Positions 15,654 through 26,557 are shown, counted from the first letter of the stretch. The stretch is DNA of 64,000 bases from Micromonospora orduensis (GCF_006228125.1 NZ_VDFY01000157.1:1-64000); one strand, 5' to 3'. Notes: a model not told the origin generated them from the sequence alone. Numbers and translations: made by a program.

Positions 15654-15784
15654 CGCGCGGCGTGCCCTTTGCTCTGCACCCACCTAGGCACCGCTCACCG
15701 CGCGGCGTGCCCTTTGCTCTGCACCCACCTAGGCACCACCCACCGACAGGTGCGTGGTGCCTCCGCGGGTGCAGAGCAAAGGGC
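15654..15784. repeat. two 39-bp direct repeats plus an inverted copy, bidirectional terminator
   Basis: Two identical 39-bp units lie at 15654-15692 and 15699-15737 (45-bp period), each containing GCCCTTTGCTCTGCACCC. An inverted partial copy lies at 15756-15784. The second unit and the inverted copy can fold into a hairpin with an 18-bp perfect outer arm. The block sits between the convergent GPP34 and phosphosugar mutase genes and probably stops transcription from both sides. The near-perfect conservation of the units suggests recent duplication. Confidence 0.7.
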
Positions 15785-15812
15785 GGACGCGTCGCGGGTG
15801 GGGCTGCGGGGT

Positions 15813-17480
15813 TCAGATGCCCAGGGCAGCGCTGACCTCGGCGCGCAGCGCGGTGACGGCCGACGCCGCGCGGCCGCGGGCCGCCGGGACGTCACCGTCC
15901 ACGACCGGTTCCACCACCTCCAGGTACGCCTTGAGCTTCGGCTCGGTCCCGGACGGGCGGATCACCACCCGGGCCGTGGCGGTGCGCAGGATCACCACGT
16001 CCGACTCGGGCAGCAGATCCTTGGCGCTGTCCACCGGCTGCCCGAGCAGGGTCGCCGGGGTGGCTGCCCGGATCCGGGCCATCGCGTCGGCGATCAGCCG
16101 CAGATCGTCCACCCGGACGGAGAGCTGGTCGGTGTGGTGCACGCCGAACTCCGCGGCGAGCTCGTCCAGCCGGTCGGTGAGCGTACGACCCTGCGCCTTG
16201 AGGCCGGCGGCGAGCTCCGCCACGGTCAGCGCGGCCGTGATGCCGTCCTTGTCCCGTACGTGCTGCGGGGCGACGCAGTAGCCCAGCGCCTCCTCGTAGC
16301 CGAAGACCAGTGGCGCGCTCCCGCCGCCGGCCCGGACGATCCACTTGAAGCCGGTGAGCGTCTCGTCGTACGGCAGGCCCCGGGCCGCGCACATGGCCCG
16401 CAGCATGGACGACGAGACGATGGTCGTCGCGTACAGCCCGGTCACCCCGCGCCGCATCAGGTGGTCGGCGAGCAGGACACCGACCTCGTCGCCGCGCAGC
16501 ATCCGCCAGCCGTCGCGGTCGTCCCGGACCACCACGGCGCAGCGGTCCGCGTCCGGGTCGTTGGCGATGGCGAGGTCCGCGCCGGTCGAGTCGGCGAGGG
16601 CGATCAGCCGGTCCACCGCGCCCGGCTCCTCCGGGTTGGGGAACGACACGGTGGGGAACGCCGGGTCCGGCTCGGCCTGGTCGGGCACCACACCGGGCAC
16701 CGGGAAACCGGCGCGGGCGAACGCGGCGGTGAGCACCGCCGCGCCCACCCCGTGCAGCGGGGTGTACGCCACGGTCAGGTCCCGCGGCCCGTCCGGGTCG
16801 ATCACCGCGGTCGCCTGTTCGACGTACGAGGCGACCAGGTCGTCGCCGAGCACCTGACCGGGCGCGCCCAGCGGCACCTCGGTCAGTGGGCCGACCGCCC
16901 GGATGGCGGCCTCGATGCCGGCGTCTGCGGGAGGCACGATCTGCGCTCCCGCGCCCAGCTCACCGCCCAGCTCGGCACCCAGGTAGACCTTGTAGCCGTT
17001 GTCCTGCGGAGGGTTGTGGCTGGCCGTCACCATCACACCGGCGACCGCGCCGAGCTGGCGCACCGCGTACGCCAGGACGGGGGTGGGCAGCGGGCGCGGC
17101 AGCAGCAGCGCGGGGCGCCCCACCCCGGTGGCCACCTGGGCGGTGCGCTCGGCGAACTGCCGGGAGCCGTGCCGGGCGTCGTACCCGATCACCAGGGGGC
17201 CGGTGCCGCCCTGGGCGGCGAGCCAGTCGACCAGGCCGGCGGCTGCCCGGGTGACCACGGCCAGGTTCATCCCGTTGGGCCCGGCGCGCAGCGGCCCGCG
17301 TAGGCCCGCGGTGCCGAAGGTGAGCGGCCCGGCGAACCGGTCGGCCAGGTCGGGGGCGCTCGACGGCAGCGCGTCGAGCACCGCCGTCAGCTCGTCCCGG
17401 CTGGCCGGGTCCGGGTCGTCGGCCAGCCAGCGCCGGGCTTGCTCGCGAATGTCGTCGATGTCAGTGGTGTCCGCCGCCAT
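15813..17480 (-). CDS. phospho-sugar mutase (phosphoglucomutase/phosphomannomutase family)
   Basis: This alpha-D-phosphohexomutase (555 aa) interconverts hexose-1- and hexose-6-phosphates through a phosphoserine. The active-site serine loop is VMVTASHNPPQDNGYKVYLG. The metal-binding loop is AIANDPDADRCAVV, the sugar-binding loop GYEEALGYC, and the phosphate-binding loop VIRPSGTEPKLKAYLEVV. I chose the ATG at 17480 (MAADTTDIDD); the longer start would add only five codons. Whether glucose or mannose is preferred cannot be read from sequence. It is the length of PgcA/Pmm-type enzymes rather than the short GlmM. Confidence 0.92.
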   Translation of the reverse strand: MAADTTDIDDIREQARRWLADDPDPASRDELTAVLDALPSSAPDLADRFAGPLTFGTAGLRGPLRAGPNGMNLAVVTRAAAGLVDWLAAQGGTGPLVIGYDARHGSRQFAERTAQVATGVGRPALLLPRPLPTPVLAYAVRQLGAVAGVMVTASHNPPQDNGYKVYLGAELGGELGAGAQIVPPADAGIEAAIRAVGPLTEVPLGAPGQVLGDDLVASYVEQATAVIDPDGPRDLTVAYTPLHGVGAAVLTAAFARAGFPVPGVVPDQAEPDPAFPTVSFPNPEEPGAVDRLIALADSTGADLAIANDPDADRCAVVVRDDRDGWRMLRGDEVGVLLADHLMRRGVTGLYATTIVSSSMLRAMCAARGLPYDETLTGFKWIVRAGGGSAPLVFGYEEALGYCVAPQHVRDKDGITAALTVAELAAGLKAQGRTLTDRLDELAAEFGVHHTDQLSVRVDDLRLIADAMARIRAATPATLLGQPVDSAKDLLPESDVVILRTATARVVIRPSGTEPKLKAYLEVVEPVVDGDVPAARGRAASAVTALRAEVSAALGI

Positions 17481-17528
17481 GCCCCTTGATAGCACGGCGG
17501 CGGATCACCGCTGTCGGTTCCCTCCGGC

Positions 17529-19586
17529 TCAGCCGTCCCCGGTGAGCTGGAACGTGCGCACCATCTCGTCGAAGATGGGCTTGCTCTCGGCGAACTTGGC
17601 GTCGGTGGCGGTCAGGTAGAACGAGTACGCCTTGCCGTCCTGCGCCACACCCCGCCAGACGCCGTGCCGCATGCTGTCGCCCTCGCCACAGGTGTACTCG
17701 AATTCGGCGGCCGGCTTGTCGGCCAGCTCCGTCTCCGTCGAGGTGATCTGGTTGTAGGGCTTGACGCAGGAGGTGCTCCTGGTCTTCAGACCGTTTTCGG
17801 CCGTCTCCGCCCACCGGGTGGAGCTGCTGGACCACTTCTCGGTGATGATGCGAACCTTGCGGCCGCTGTCCTCCGGGTCGATGTAGTCCGTGTAGGAACC
17901 GCCGGTGGCCTTCTTCCAGCCCTTCGGCACCATGACCTGGATGCCGCGGGCGGCGTGCTCCTGCATCTCCACTCCGGGGCCCGCGGCGGCGGACGGAGTG
18001 GGCTGCGCCTGCGGGGTGCTCGGGGCCGGGTCGTCGCCGCCGGAGAGCGCCACCGCCGTGATCAGCAGCACGACGGCCAGCCCGCCGGCCGCGGCGAGCT
18101 GGACCTTGCGTGGCCAGCCCTTGACCGTGCTGACCAGTTGGCCCCCGGTGGCGCGGACCTTGCCGAGCGCGCCACCACCCGACGGGGCGGGCGTCGTCCA
18201 GGGCTGGCCGGTGCCCGGCACCGACCACTGGTTGCCGCCGCCGTAGGTGCCCCCGACGCGCTGGGTGGCCTCCGGTGCGCCGCCGTACCCGACCTGCTGG
18301 GTGGCGTCGGACTGGTTGCCGTAGGTGACCCGCTGGGTGGCGTCCGGGTGCGCGCCGGCGTCCACCCGCTGGGTGGCGTCGGCGTTGCCGCCGTAGGTGC
18401 GCCCGACGGCGGGCCGCCCGGGGGCGGGCATCGCGCCGGTCGGCGTGTGCAGCGGGCCGGCCAGCGCGTCGGCGCTTGTCACGTCGAGCCCGGTGGCGCC
18501 GGTGGGGGCGGCCGGCTGCGGGCGCTCGCCGCGACGCAGCGCCGCCAACCGGTCGGTCAGGGACTCGTCGGGGGCCAGCATCGCCCGGCCGCCGATCTGG
18601 TTGTCCGGCTTCGGCTCCGGCTGCGCCGGCGGGTGTACGGGTGCGGGGCGCTGCTGCACCGGCACCACGGCGTACGGGTCGGTGACCGAGTGCACGGCGG
18701 TGGCGGTGCTGCCCAGCGGGCCGGCGAGCAGCTCGCGGAGCATGGCCCGGGAGGTGTGCACGTCCAGCCGGCGGGCCGGGTCCTTCTCCAGCAGGCCCAT
18801 CAGCACCCGGGTCAGCGGGCCGCTGCGCTGCGGCGGGGCCGGCGGGTCCTCGACCACGGCGTGCATGGTCTCGATCGGGTCGCCCTTGTCGAACGGCGGC
18901 CGTCCCTCGACCGCCGTGTAGAGGGTCACACCCAGCGAGAACAGGTCGCTCGGTGGGCCGAACTCCTGGCCCATGGCCCGCTCGGGCGAGATGAAGTGCG
19001 GCGAGCCGAGCACCATGCCGGGGGTGGTGAGCTGCACGTCGGTGGGCATCCGGGCCACACCGAAGTCGGTAAGCACGCAGCGGCCGTCGGTGCAGATGAG
19101 CACGTTCGCCGGCTTGACGTCGCGGTGCAGCACGCCGATCGCGTGCGCGACCTCCAGCGCCCCGAGCAGCGCGATGCCGATCTTGGCGACGGCGCGGGGA
19201 GCGACAGGCCCGTCCTCGATCACCATGTCGGCGAGGCTGCGCGCGTCCAGCAGTTCCATCACGATCCACGGGCGACCGGCCTCGGTGACCACGTCGTACA
19301 CCTGCACCACGGCCGGGTGCTGGATCGCGGCGGCGGCGCGGGCCTCGCGCAGGGTGCGTTCGTACATGGCGTCGCGGTCGCTGGGGGCCAGCCCCGGGGG
19401 CAGGACGACCTCCTTCACCGCCACGTCACGGCGCAGCAGCGTGTCTGTGGCGCGCCACACCGTACCCATGCCGCCGTTGCCCACCGAGGACCGCAGCGAG
19501 TACCGGTCACCGATGGTGGTGCCGGGTGCTGCGCGGCCGTTGGCGGGACTGACTGGTCCGCCGCTCCACGTCGGGATCTGAGTCAC
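17529..19586 (-). CDS. transmembrane Ser/Thr protein kinase with TQ repeats and extracytoplasmic domain
   Basis: This PknB-like kinase has 685 aa. The kinase domain (residues ~25-290) has the glycine loop [10 protein letters not shown], lysine in DVAVKEV, catalytic loop [19 protein letters not shown] and activation segment [18 protein letters not shown] disordered juxtamembrane region contains four spaced copies of an ATQ(R/Q)V motif (residues ~405-450), likely phospho-threonine docking sites. One membrane helix follows near 497-516 ([18 protein letters not shown]). The ~150-residue outer domain has two cysteines and a [10 protein letters not shown] opening shared with the second kinase at 49678-51645. 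The start is GTG. It is divergent from the mutase gene. Confidence 0.9.
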   Translation of the reverse strand: MTQIPTWSGGPVSPANGRAAPGTTIGDRYSLRSSVGNGGMGTVWRATDTLLRRDVAVKEVVLPPGLAPSDRDAMYERTLREARAAAAIQHPAVVQVYDVVTEAGRPWIVMELLDARSLADMVIEDGPVAPRAVAKIGIALLGALEVAHAIGVLHRDVKPANVLICTDGRCVLTDFGVARMPTDVQLTTPGMVLGSPHFISPERAMGQEFGPPSDLFSLGVTLYTAVEGRPPFDKGDPIETMHAVVEDPPAPPQRSGPLTRVLMGLLEKDPARRLDVHTSRAMLRELLAGPLGSTATAVHSVTDPYAVVPVQQRPAPVHPPAQPEPKPDNQIGGRAMLAPDESLTDRLAALRRGERPQPAAPTGATGLDVTSADALAGPLHTPTGAMPAPGRPAVGRTYGGNADATQRVDAGAHPDATQRVTYGNQSDATQQVGYGGAPEATQRVGGTYGGGNQWSVPGTGQPWTTPAPSGGGALGKVRATGGQLVSTVKGWPRKVQLAAAGGLAVVLLITAVALSGGDDPAPSTPQAQPTPSAAAGPGVEMQEHAARGIQVMVPKGWKKATGGSYTDYIDPEDSGRKVRIITEKWSSSSTRWAETAENGLKTRSTSCVKPYNQITSTETELADKPAAEFEYTCGEGDSMRHGVWRGVAQDGKAYSFYLTATDAKFAESKPIFDEMVRTFQLTGDG

Positions 19587-19688
19587 AGAAAAGCCACCGG
19601 GGGAAATCGAGGGGGCTGGGACACAACCCCCCTATCTTGCTGGGTCCGACGCCCGATATGAAAGCCGACGCGACGGGCGTTTATCGAA

Positions 19689-19726
19689 GTCGACAGAACG
19701 TGCCCTGTCGTTCACCTCCTGTCGAC
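19689..19726. promoter_or_regulatory. inverted repeat in the divergent kinase/mutase promoter region
   Basis: GTCGACAG (19689-19696) and CTGTCGAC (19719-19726) are perfect 8-bp arms 22 bp apart, in the 205-bp region between the divergent kinase and mutase genes. It could be an operator, but no cognate regulator is adjacent. Confidence 0.3.
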
Positions 19727-19779
19727 CGGTCGGGACGCAGTGTGCGGTATCCCTCACCCGACGACAAGCCCGGGCGTCC

Positions 19780-19785
19780 TACCAT
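19780..19785 (+). promoter_or_regulatory. -10 element of a leaderless mutase transcript
   Basis: TACCAT ends exactly 6 nt before the ATG at 19792, placing the transcription start at or next to the start codon. The intervening CCGGAG abuts the ATG and cannot serve as a normally spaced ribosome binding site. Confidence 0.5.
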
Positions 19786-19791
19786 CCGGAG

Positions 19792-21375
<1,584 letters not shown>

Positions 21376-21721
21376 TCGCTCTTCTGTCGTTTTCCCAGTT
21401 CAAGCGGTGTTTGCGGGCTCCGGCGGGGCTACCGTGGAGAGCGGAACCCCGGGCGGCGCGGCCCTCGCGGGGGCGTTCGCGGTGTGCCCACCGCGGTTTG
21501 CGGGTACCTCGACCGGGTCGTCGGGACGCACACCCTGTGCGGTGACGGTGGTCCCTTGCGTGTGAGCGTCTTTCCGGCTCGTTGCGGAGCGTGGTCGGCT
21601 AATTGTCGGAGTGTCAGTTCATCACCCCGACTAATGCGACAATTCGCAACAGGGGCCGGTGACCGGCACCGAGATTCGTGACCGCCGGGACCGGTTACGC
21701 GTTGTAGGAGGTGAGGGGCAG
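21376..21721. other. gene-free leader region with nested inverted repeat
   Basis: These 346 bp hold no convincing ORF. AATTGTCG (21601-21608) and CGACAATT (21637-21644) are perfect 8-bp inverted arms, flanked outside by GTTGCG (21581-21586) and CGCAAC (21645-21650). It is a local AT-rich patch and may be an operator or promoter for the amidohydrolase gene. It ends with a strong Shine-Dalgarno (GGAGGTGA, 21706-21713) in front of an in-frame ATG at 21722. Confidence 0.4.
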
Positions 21722-21904
21722 ATGACGGCCTTCGACCGCGATCTACCTGCTGTCCCGTACCTCTCCGAGCGTCCTCAGCAGGGCATACGTGACTCTGCGC
21801 GGTCCGATCATTACCGGAACGAGGTTGCGCAGCGTCACCGCCGGAGGTCTAGGCTGTCTGCTGTTCCCGATGATCCATCCATTTCTAGTGATCGAGAATT
21901 CGAC

Positions 21905-23164
21905 GTGACGAGTGCGTTGACGCTGCCCACCGGCAGCCAGCTGGCGTCGTCCTGGCCGGAGCCGCCGCCCGGGTCCCAGCCGCTGCCCCGCGACCTGGAC
22001 CACCTCCTCGCGCTCCGGGTACCCGGGCTGATCGCCACGCGCCGTCACATCCACTCGCACCCCGAGCTGTCCGGCACGGAGTTCGAGACGGCTGCCCTGA
22101 TCGCACGGGAGCTGTCCCTGGCCGGCCTGCAACCTCGGCTGCTGCCCAAGGGCAACGGCGTGATCTGCGACATCAACGGCCGCCCCGACGGCCCGGTCGT
22201 CGCGCTGCGCGCCGACATCGACGCGCTGCCGCTGGACGACTCCAAGGACGTGCCCTACCGGTCCACGGTGGAGGGCGTCTGCCACGCCTGCGGCCACGAC
22301 GTGCACACCACGATCCTGCTCGGCGTCGGCATGCTGCTGGCCCAGCTCGCCGACCTCGGTGAGCTGGACGGCCGGGTCCGGCTGATCTTCCAGCCGGCCG
22401 AGGAGATCCTGCCCTGCGGTTCGCTGGAGGTCATCGAGGCCGGTGGCCTGGACGACGTGGTGCAGATCTTCGCCCTGCACTGCGACCCGAACCTGCCGGT
22501 GGGCCAGGTCGGCCTGCGGGTCGGCCCGATCACCGCGGCCGCCGACAACGTCACCGTCCGGCTCTCTGGCCCCGGCGGGCACACCGCCCGTCCGCACCTG
22601 ACCGTCGACCTGGTCGACGCGCTCGGTCGGCTGATCACCGAGGTGCCCGCCCTGGTCAGCCGCCGGGTGCCGGCCAACAGCGGCCTGCTGCTGGTCTTCG
22701 GCCACGCCTCGGCCGGCACCCGCTACAACGTCATCCCGTCCGAGGCCAGCGCGTCCGGCACCCTGCGGGTGATGGACCGCGACACCTGGGAGCAGGCCCC
22801 GAAGATCGTCGCTCAGGTGGTCCGGGACGTGATCGCCCCGACCGGCGCGACTGTCGACCTGGAGTACCTGCGCGGCCGGCCGCCGGTGTGCAACGACTCC
22901 CGGGCCATCCAGGTGCTGACCGCCGCCACCGGCGCCGCCCTCGGCCCGGAGGGGATCGCCGAGACACCTCAGAGCATGGGCGGCGAGGACTTCTCCTGGT
23001 ATCTGGAGTACGTCCCCGGCGCCCTCGCCCGCCTCGGCGTCGGCCGCTCCGGCCCCAACGTCGACCTGCACCGCGCGTCCTTCGACGTGGACGAGCGGGC
23101 CATCCCGGCCGGCGTACGCGTCATGGTGCAGACCGCGCTGCGGGCACTGGCGGCGGCGCGCTGA
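21905..23164 (+). CDS. M20 family amidohydrolase/peptidase (419 aa from GTG 21905)
   Basis: This is a zinc-dependent amidohydrolase of the M20D (aminoacylase/IAA-amino-acid hydrolase) type. Metal-binding motifs are EGVCHACGHDVHTT, FQPAEE, ALHCDPNLPVGQVG and, near the end, SMGGEDFSWYLE. The dimerisation insert is around GGHTARPHLTVDLVDAL. The substrate is unknown; N-acyl amino acids are typical. I use the GTG at 21905 because codon bias becomes strongly GC3 only from there. An in-frame ATG at 21722 with a strong Shine-Dalgarno would add 61 residues of atypical composition, so the true start is uncertain. The 3' end overlaps the convergent DUF4349 gene by 44 bp. Confidence 0.85.
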   Translation: MTSALTLPTGSQLASSWPEPPPGSQPLPRDLDHLLALRVPGLIATRRHIHSHPELSGTEFETAALIARELSLAGLQPRLLPKGNGVICDINGRPDGPVVALRADIDALPLDDSKDVPYRSTVEGVCHACGHDVHTTILLGVGMLLAQLADLGELDGRVRLIFQPAEEILPCGSLEVIEAGGLDDVVQIFALHCDPNLPVGQVGLRVGPITAAADNVTVRLSGPGGHTARPHLTVDLVDALGRLITEVPALVSRRVPANSGLLLVFGHASAGTRYNVIPSEASASGTLRVMDRDTWEQAPKIVAQVVRDVIAPTGATVDLEYLRGRPPVCNDSRAIQVLTAATGAALGPEGIAETPQSMGGEDFSWYLEYVPGALARLGVGRSGPNVDLHRASFDVDERAIPAGVRVMVQTALRALAAAR

Positions 23165-24053
23165 CCGGAGCGACCAGGGCCGGCGACCTGCGCCGCCGTC
23201 GCAGCACGACCAGCAGCACCGCCAGCGGTACGCCGAGCGCCACCAGCCACGGCAGCAGCGCGCCCAGCACCGTGAGCAGGACGGTCATCGAGACGACGAA
23301 CGCCTTCCAGCCGCCCCGGAGCCCGACCAGGAAGCCGGTCTCGGCCTTCTCCTCGGTGGCCTTCGCGGCCGGCCCGGCCAGCGCCACGGTGATCGTGGAG
23401 AGGGCGGTCAGGTCGGCCAGGCGTCGCTTCTTGGCCTCCAGCGAGGCCAGGTCGGCCTCCCGGCGACCCAACTCGTTCTCCAACGACACCAGGTCGGCGA
23501 TCGAGGTGGCGCGGGCCAGCAACCGGCGGGCGCTGTCCACCCGGGCACGCTGACTGGTGATCCGGGCGTCCAGGTCGACGGTCTCCTCGGTGACGTCCTG
23601 AGTGCTGATCTCCCGGCTCTGCTGCCGGCCGAGCTTCGCGATCTCCTCCACCACGCCGGTGAACGTCGCCGCCGGCACACGCAGCTCCAACTCCGCCACC
23701 GCGTCGGCGCTGCGTCGCTGGTCGCCGCCGACGAAGCCACCGGCCCGGGTGGCGACGGCGGCGACCTCGCGGGCGGCTGCGTCCACATCGTCCACCTGCA
23801 CCCGCATCGCTCCGGTGTAGATGATCGCCCGCTGGTCGACCCGCAGGTCCGGTGCGCCGGCCCCGGCCGCCCCCGGCGCGCCCGCGGCGGCGTCCCGGCC
23901 CGCCTCGCCGTTGACCGCCGGCGCCTTGGCCGCCGAACCCGCGCTGTCCCGTGCCCCGCTGTCGCCTGCGCCGCAACCCGTCACGGCCAGCGCCGCCGCC
24001 AGTGTCGTCGCCGCCAGCAGCGCGCCGCGGCGTCGTCCCTCCCGTTTGTCCAT
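23121..24053 (-). CDS. DUF4349 family lipoprotein with coiled coil (310 aa)
   Basis: Starting at MDKREGRRRG, the protein has a lipoprotein signal peptide with lipobox AVTGC, so it is anchored on the outside of the membrane. A Gly/Ala-rich linker follows. Next is the family domain: QRAIIYTGAMRVQVDDVDAAAREVAAVATRAGGFV, LRVPAATFTGVVEEIAKLG, and a long heptad-rich coiled coil (TEETVDLDARITSQRARVDSARRLL and ENELGRREADLASLEAKKRRL). A C-terminal membrane helix region (FVVSMTVLLTVLGALLPWLVALGVPLAVLLVVL) and a basic tail end the chain. The molecular role is not established. It overlaps the convergent amidohydrolase by 44 bp. GGGAG precedes the chosen ATG. Confidence 0.85.
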   Translation of the reverse strand: MDKREGRRRGALLAATTLAAALAVTGCGAGDSGARDSAGSAAKAPAVNGEAGRDAAAGAPGAAGAGAPDLRVDQRAIIYTGAMRVQVDDVDAAAREVAAVATRAGGFVGGDQRRSADAVAELELRVPAATFTGVVEEIAKLGRQQSREISTQDVTEETVDLDARITSQRARVDSARRLLARATSIADLVSLENELGRREADLASLEAKKRRLADLTALSTITVALAGPAAKATEEKAETGFLVGLRGGWKAFVVSMTVLLTVLGALLPWLVALGVPLAVLLVVLRRRRRSPALVAPVSAPPPVPAARSAP

Positions 24054-24167
24054 CCCCGCTCCCATCGTTGTCAGCCGGTGTGGCGATACCTCGGACGCGG
24101 CGCGCGCGGCGGCTGGTTCCGGCAGACTGCGCTGAGGACATCACGATTCGATAATCGAGGAGTCACG

Positions 24168-24797
24168 ATGCGACTCACCAAGTACGCCCACTCCTGCCTC
24201 CGGGTGGAACACGACGGGGGAGTGCTCGTCGTCGACCCGGGGGTGTTCAGCGATCCGGCCGCGTTGGACGGTGCCGACGCGGTGCTGATCACCCACCAAC
24301 ATCCCGACCACCTCGACCTGGCGGCGGTGCGCCTGGAACTCGACAGGCGGCCGTTCCCGATCCACGGTCCAGCCTCGCTCGCCGACACCCTCGGCGACGC
24401 GGCCGAGGCGCTGCGCCCGGTCACGACCGGCGAGTCGTTCACCGCCGCCGGCATCGCCATCCGCGCGTACGGCGGGAAGCACGCGGTGATCCACCCGGAC
24501 ATCCCGGTGATCGACAACCTCGGCTACCTGATCAACGACGTGGTCTACCACCCCGGTGACGCCCTGGTGGTGCCGGACGAGACACCTGTCGACACGCTCT
24601 TCGCGCCGATCCACGCCCCCTGGTCGAAGTTCTCCGAGGTGCTCGACTTCATCCGGGCGGTCGCACCCCGACGCGCGTACGCCCTGCACGACGGGCTGCT
24701 CAACGATAACGGGCTGGGTGTGCTCAACCGGCAGTACACGGCGATGTCCGGCACCGAGTACCAGCGGCTGGAGCCCGGTAGCCGGGTGGACGTCTGA
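24168..24797 (+). CDS. MBL-fold metal-dependent hydrolase (209 aa)
   Basis: The metallo-beta-lactamase fold is shown by the HxHxDH motif in LITHQHPDHLDL, a further His in YGGKHAVIHPD, DNLGYLI, YHPGDAL and a late LHDGLL. The ATG at 24168 has GAGGAG 6 nt upstream; earlier in-frame starts lack one. Such UPF0173-like hydrolases act on unknown small substrates. It starts a plus-strand run of closely packed genes, followed after 3 bp by the coiled-coil protein gene. Confidence 0.88.
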   Translation: MRLTKYAHSCLRVEHDGGVLVVDPGVFSDPAALDGADAVLITHQHPDHLDLAAVRLELDRRPFPIHGPASLADTLGDAAEALRPVTTGESFTAAGIAIRAYGGKHAVIHPDIPVIDNLGYLINDVVYHPGDALVVPDETPVDTLFAPIHAPWSKFSEVLDFIRAVAPRRAYALHDGLLNDNGLGVLNRQYTAMSGTEYQRLEPGSRVDV

Positions 24798-24800
24798 GCG

Positions 24801-25748
24801 ATGCCCGGCCCCTCACCGGAGCTGGTGCGACAGCTCTACCGCATCCCGCCGGACCGGTTCGTGGCCGCCCGGGACGCGGCCGTGGCCGAGGCCCGCCGGG
24901 CCGGCGACCCGACGACCGCCCGGGAACTGGCCCGGCTGCGTCGCCCCACGGTGGCCGCCTGGCTGGTGAACCTGCTCGCCATCCGCCGTCCCGAGCTGGT
25001 CGCCGACCTGGTGCAGCTCGCCGACGCGCTGCGGTCCGCCCAGCGGGATCTGCGCGGGCCTCGACTGCGGGAGTTGTCCGCCCAGCGCCGGGCCGTGGTC
25101 GGCGCCCTGGTCGCCGAGGTCCGCAAGCTCGCCGCGGCGGAGCCCGACGCGCCGCCGGTCGGCAAGCTGCCGCTGGCCGAGGTGGAGACAACGCTCAACG
25201 CGGCGTTGTCCGATGCCGAGGTCGCCGAACAGGTCCGGGCCGGGCGCCTGCTCCGGTCTGCCACGTACGCCGGCTTCGGCGAGGTGCCCCGACCTCAGCT
25301 GCGGCTGGTCACCGGCACCGACGAGAAGCCGGAGCCGCGCCAGCCGGCACCCCGACGTGTGCCCACCGAGGAGGCGGCCCCCGACCGGGCCGCCGAGCGC
25401 GCCGCGCGGGCCGCCCGTGCCGAACGGGACCGGCAGCGCCGGGCGCTGGATCGGGAGCTGGCCAAGGCCCGGGCCGATCAGCAGCGGGCCGAGGCCGAGT
25501 TGGCCGAGGCGAGCGGGCAGGAGCGGGACGGCGCCGAGGCGCTGGACACGATCGAGGCCGAGCTGGCCGAGTTGGAGCGCCGGCGGGCGGTCGCCGAGCA
25601 GGACCTCAGCCGGGCCAAACTCGCCCGCCGCGCCGCCGAGCGGGCGGTCACCGCGGCCCGGCGGCGCGCCGGCGAGGTCGAGGCGGCGGTGGAGGCGTTG
25701 GCGGCCGAAGAGGGGACTGCGGACTCCGCCGGCGGCGCGGCAGACTGA
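24801..25748 (+). CDS. hypothetical coiled-coil protein (315 aa)
   Basis: I do not recognise a functional family. The N-terminal ~150 residues are helical: LVRQLYRIPPDRFVAARDAAVAEARRAGD, LARLRRPTVAAWLVNLLAIRRPELVADLVQLADAL. They resemble the N-terminal domain of a widespread actinobacterial protein of unknown function. From about residue 190 it becomes a long Ala/Arg/Glu coiled coil (RAAERAARAARAERDRQRRALDRELAKARADQQRAEAELAEA and so on). There is no signal peptide or membrane segment. It starts 3 bp after the MBL hydrolase gene and is probably co-translated with it. Confidence 0.75.
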   Translation: MPGPSPELVRQLYRIPPDRFVAARDAAVAEARRAGDPTTARELARLRRPTVAAWLVNLLAIRRPELVADLVQLADALRSAQRDLRGPRLRELSAQRRAVVGALVAEVRKLAAAEPDAPPVGKLPLAEVETTLNAALSDAEVAEQVRAGRLLRSATYAGFGEVPRPQLRLVTGTDEKPEPRQPAPRRVPTEEAAPDRAAERAARAARAERDRQRRALDRELAKARADQQRAEAELAEASGQERDGAEALDTIEAELAELERRRAVAEQDLSRAKLARRAAERAVTAARRRAGEVEAAVEALAAEEGTADSAGGAAD

Positions 25749-25822
25749 CCATCGATGGACGACGACGAGCGGGCCTCCGGTCCGGCGGTTCCGGGCCGGA
25801 ACAGGCCGGTGTGGGCGCTCGG

Positions 25823-26557
25823 ATGACACCGGAGCAGGTCGCCGCCGCCAGCAAACCCGTCGTGCTCGACCTGGGCGACGCGTTCAGCCGCAGCCCGACC
25901 ACGCTGCGGCGGGCCCGGCTGCTCGGCATCTCCGGCTGGGCTTTCTACATCAGCGGTCGGGCCGGCGCGCTCGGCGACGTACGTGCCGAGACGGCCGCCG
26001 CCGCCCTCGGCTTCGTCGCCCCGGACGCGGTCGCCGACGGATGGGACGCCGCCGCCCGGACCGTCCGCCCGATCGAGGTGGCCGCCGCGAGCTTCGCCGA
26101 GTGCTGCCAGTGGGGCACCCGGCAGCTCGGTCCGCTACCCGGGACCGAACGCCTGTCCGCGCTCGTCGAGCGGGCGGTGGGAGCGGCGGACGCCAGCGGG
26201 ATGCCGCTCTTCGCCGCCTGGCGGGCCATGCCGCTGCCGGAGAACACCCCCGGCGCCCGCACCGCGGCCGGGTTACGACTGCTCCGCGAACACTTCACCG
26301 GCGCGTACCTGCTGGCCGTGCGCGCCGCCGGAATGACCCCGCTGGAGGCGGTGCTGGCCGGGCCGGAGGGGGAGGCCGGCGCGGTGGCCTGCGGCTGGTC
26401 CCCTCCGTACCCGCCGATCGGGCCGCTGGTGCGTCGGCGGCTGTGGGCGGAGGCGGTGACCAACCGGTTGGCCGCGCCGGCGTTCGCGGCGCTCGGCCCG
26501 GCCGACGGCGCCGAGCTGGTGGAACTGCTGCACCGCACCCGGGCCGCCCTGGGCTGA
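25823..26557 (+). CDS. SCO6745 family protein (244 aa)
   Basis: The protein matches the actinobacterial SCO6745/EvbL-like family: MTPEQVAAASKPVVLDLGDAFSRSPTTLRRARLLGISGWAFYISGRAGALGDV, then FVAPDAVADGWDAA and a W-rich second half with PLFAAWRAMPLP and GLRLLREHFTGAYLLAVRAAGMTPLEAVLAG. It is all-helical, cytoplasmic and without recognisable catalytic motif; relatives lie near diverse metabolic genes. A GTG four codons upstream (25811) is an alternative start. It belongs to the plus-strand gene run 24168-27581. Confidence 0.78.
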   Translation: MTPEQVAAASKPVVLDLGDAFSRSPTTLRRARLLGISGWAFYISGRAGALGDVRAETAAAALGFVAPDAVADGWDAAARTVRPIEVAAASFAECCQWGTRQLGPLPGTERLSALVERAVGAADASGMPLFAAWRAMPLPENTPGARTAAGLRLLREHFTGAYLLAVRAAGMTPLEAVLAGPEGEAGAVACGWSPPYPPIGPLVRRRLWAEAVTNRLAAPAFAALGPADGAELVELLHRTRAALG

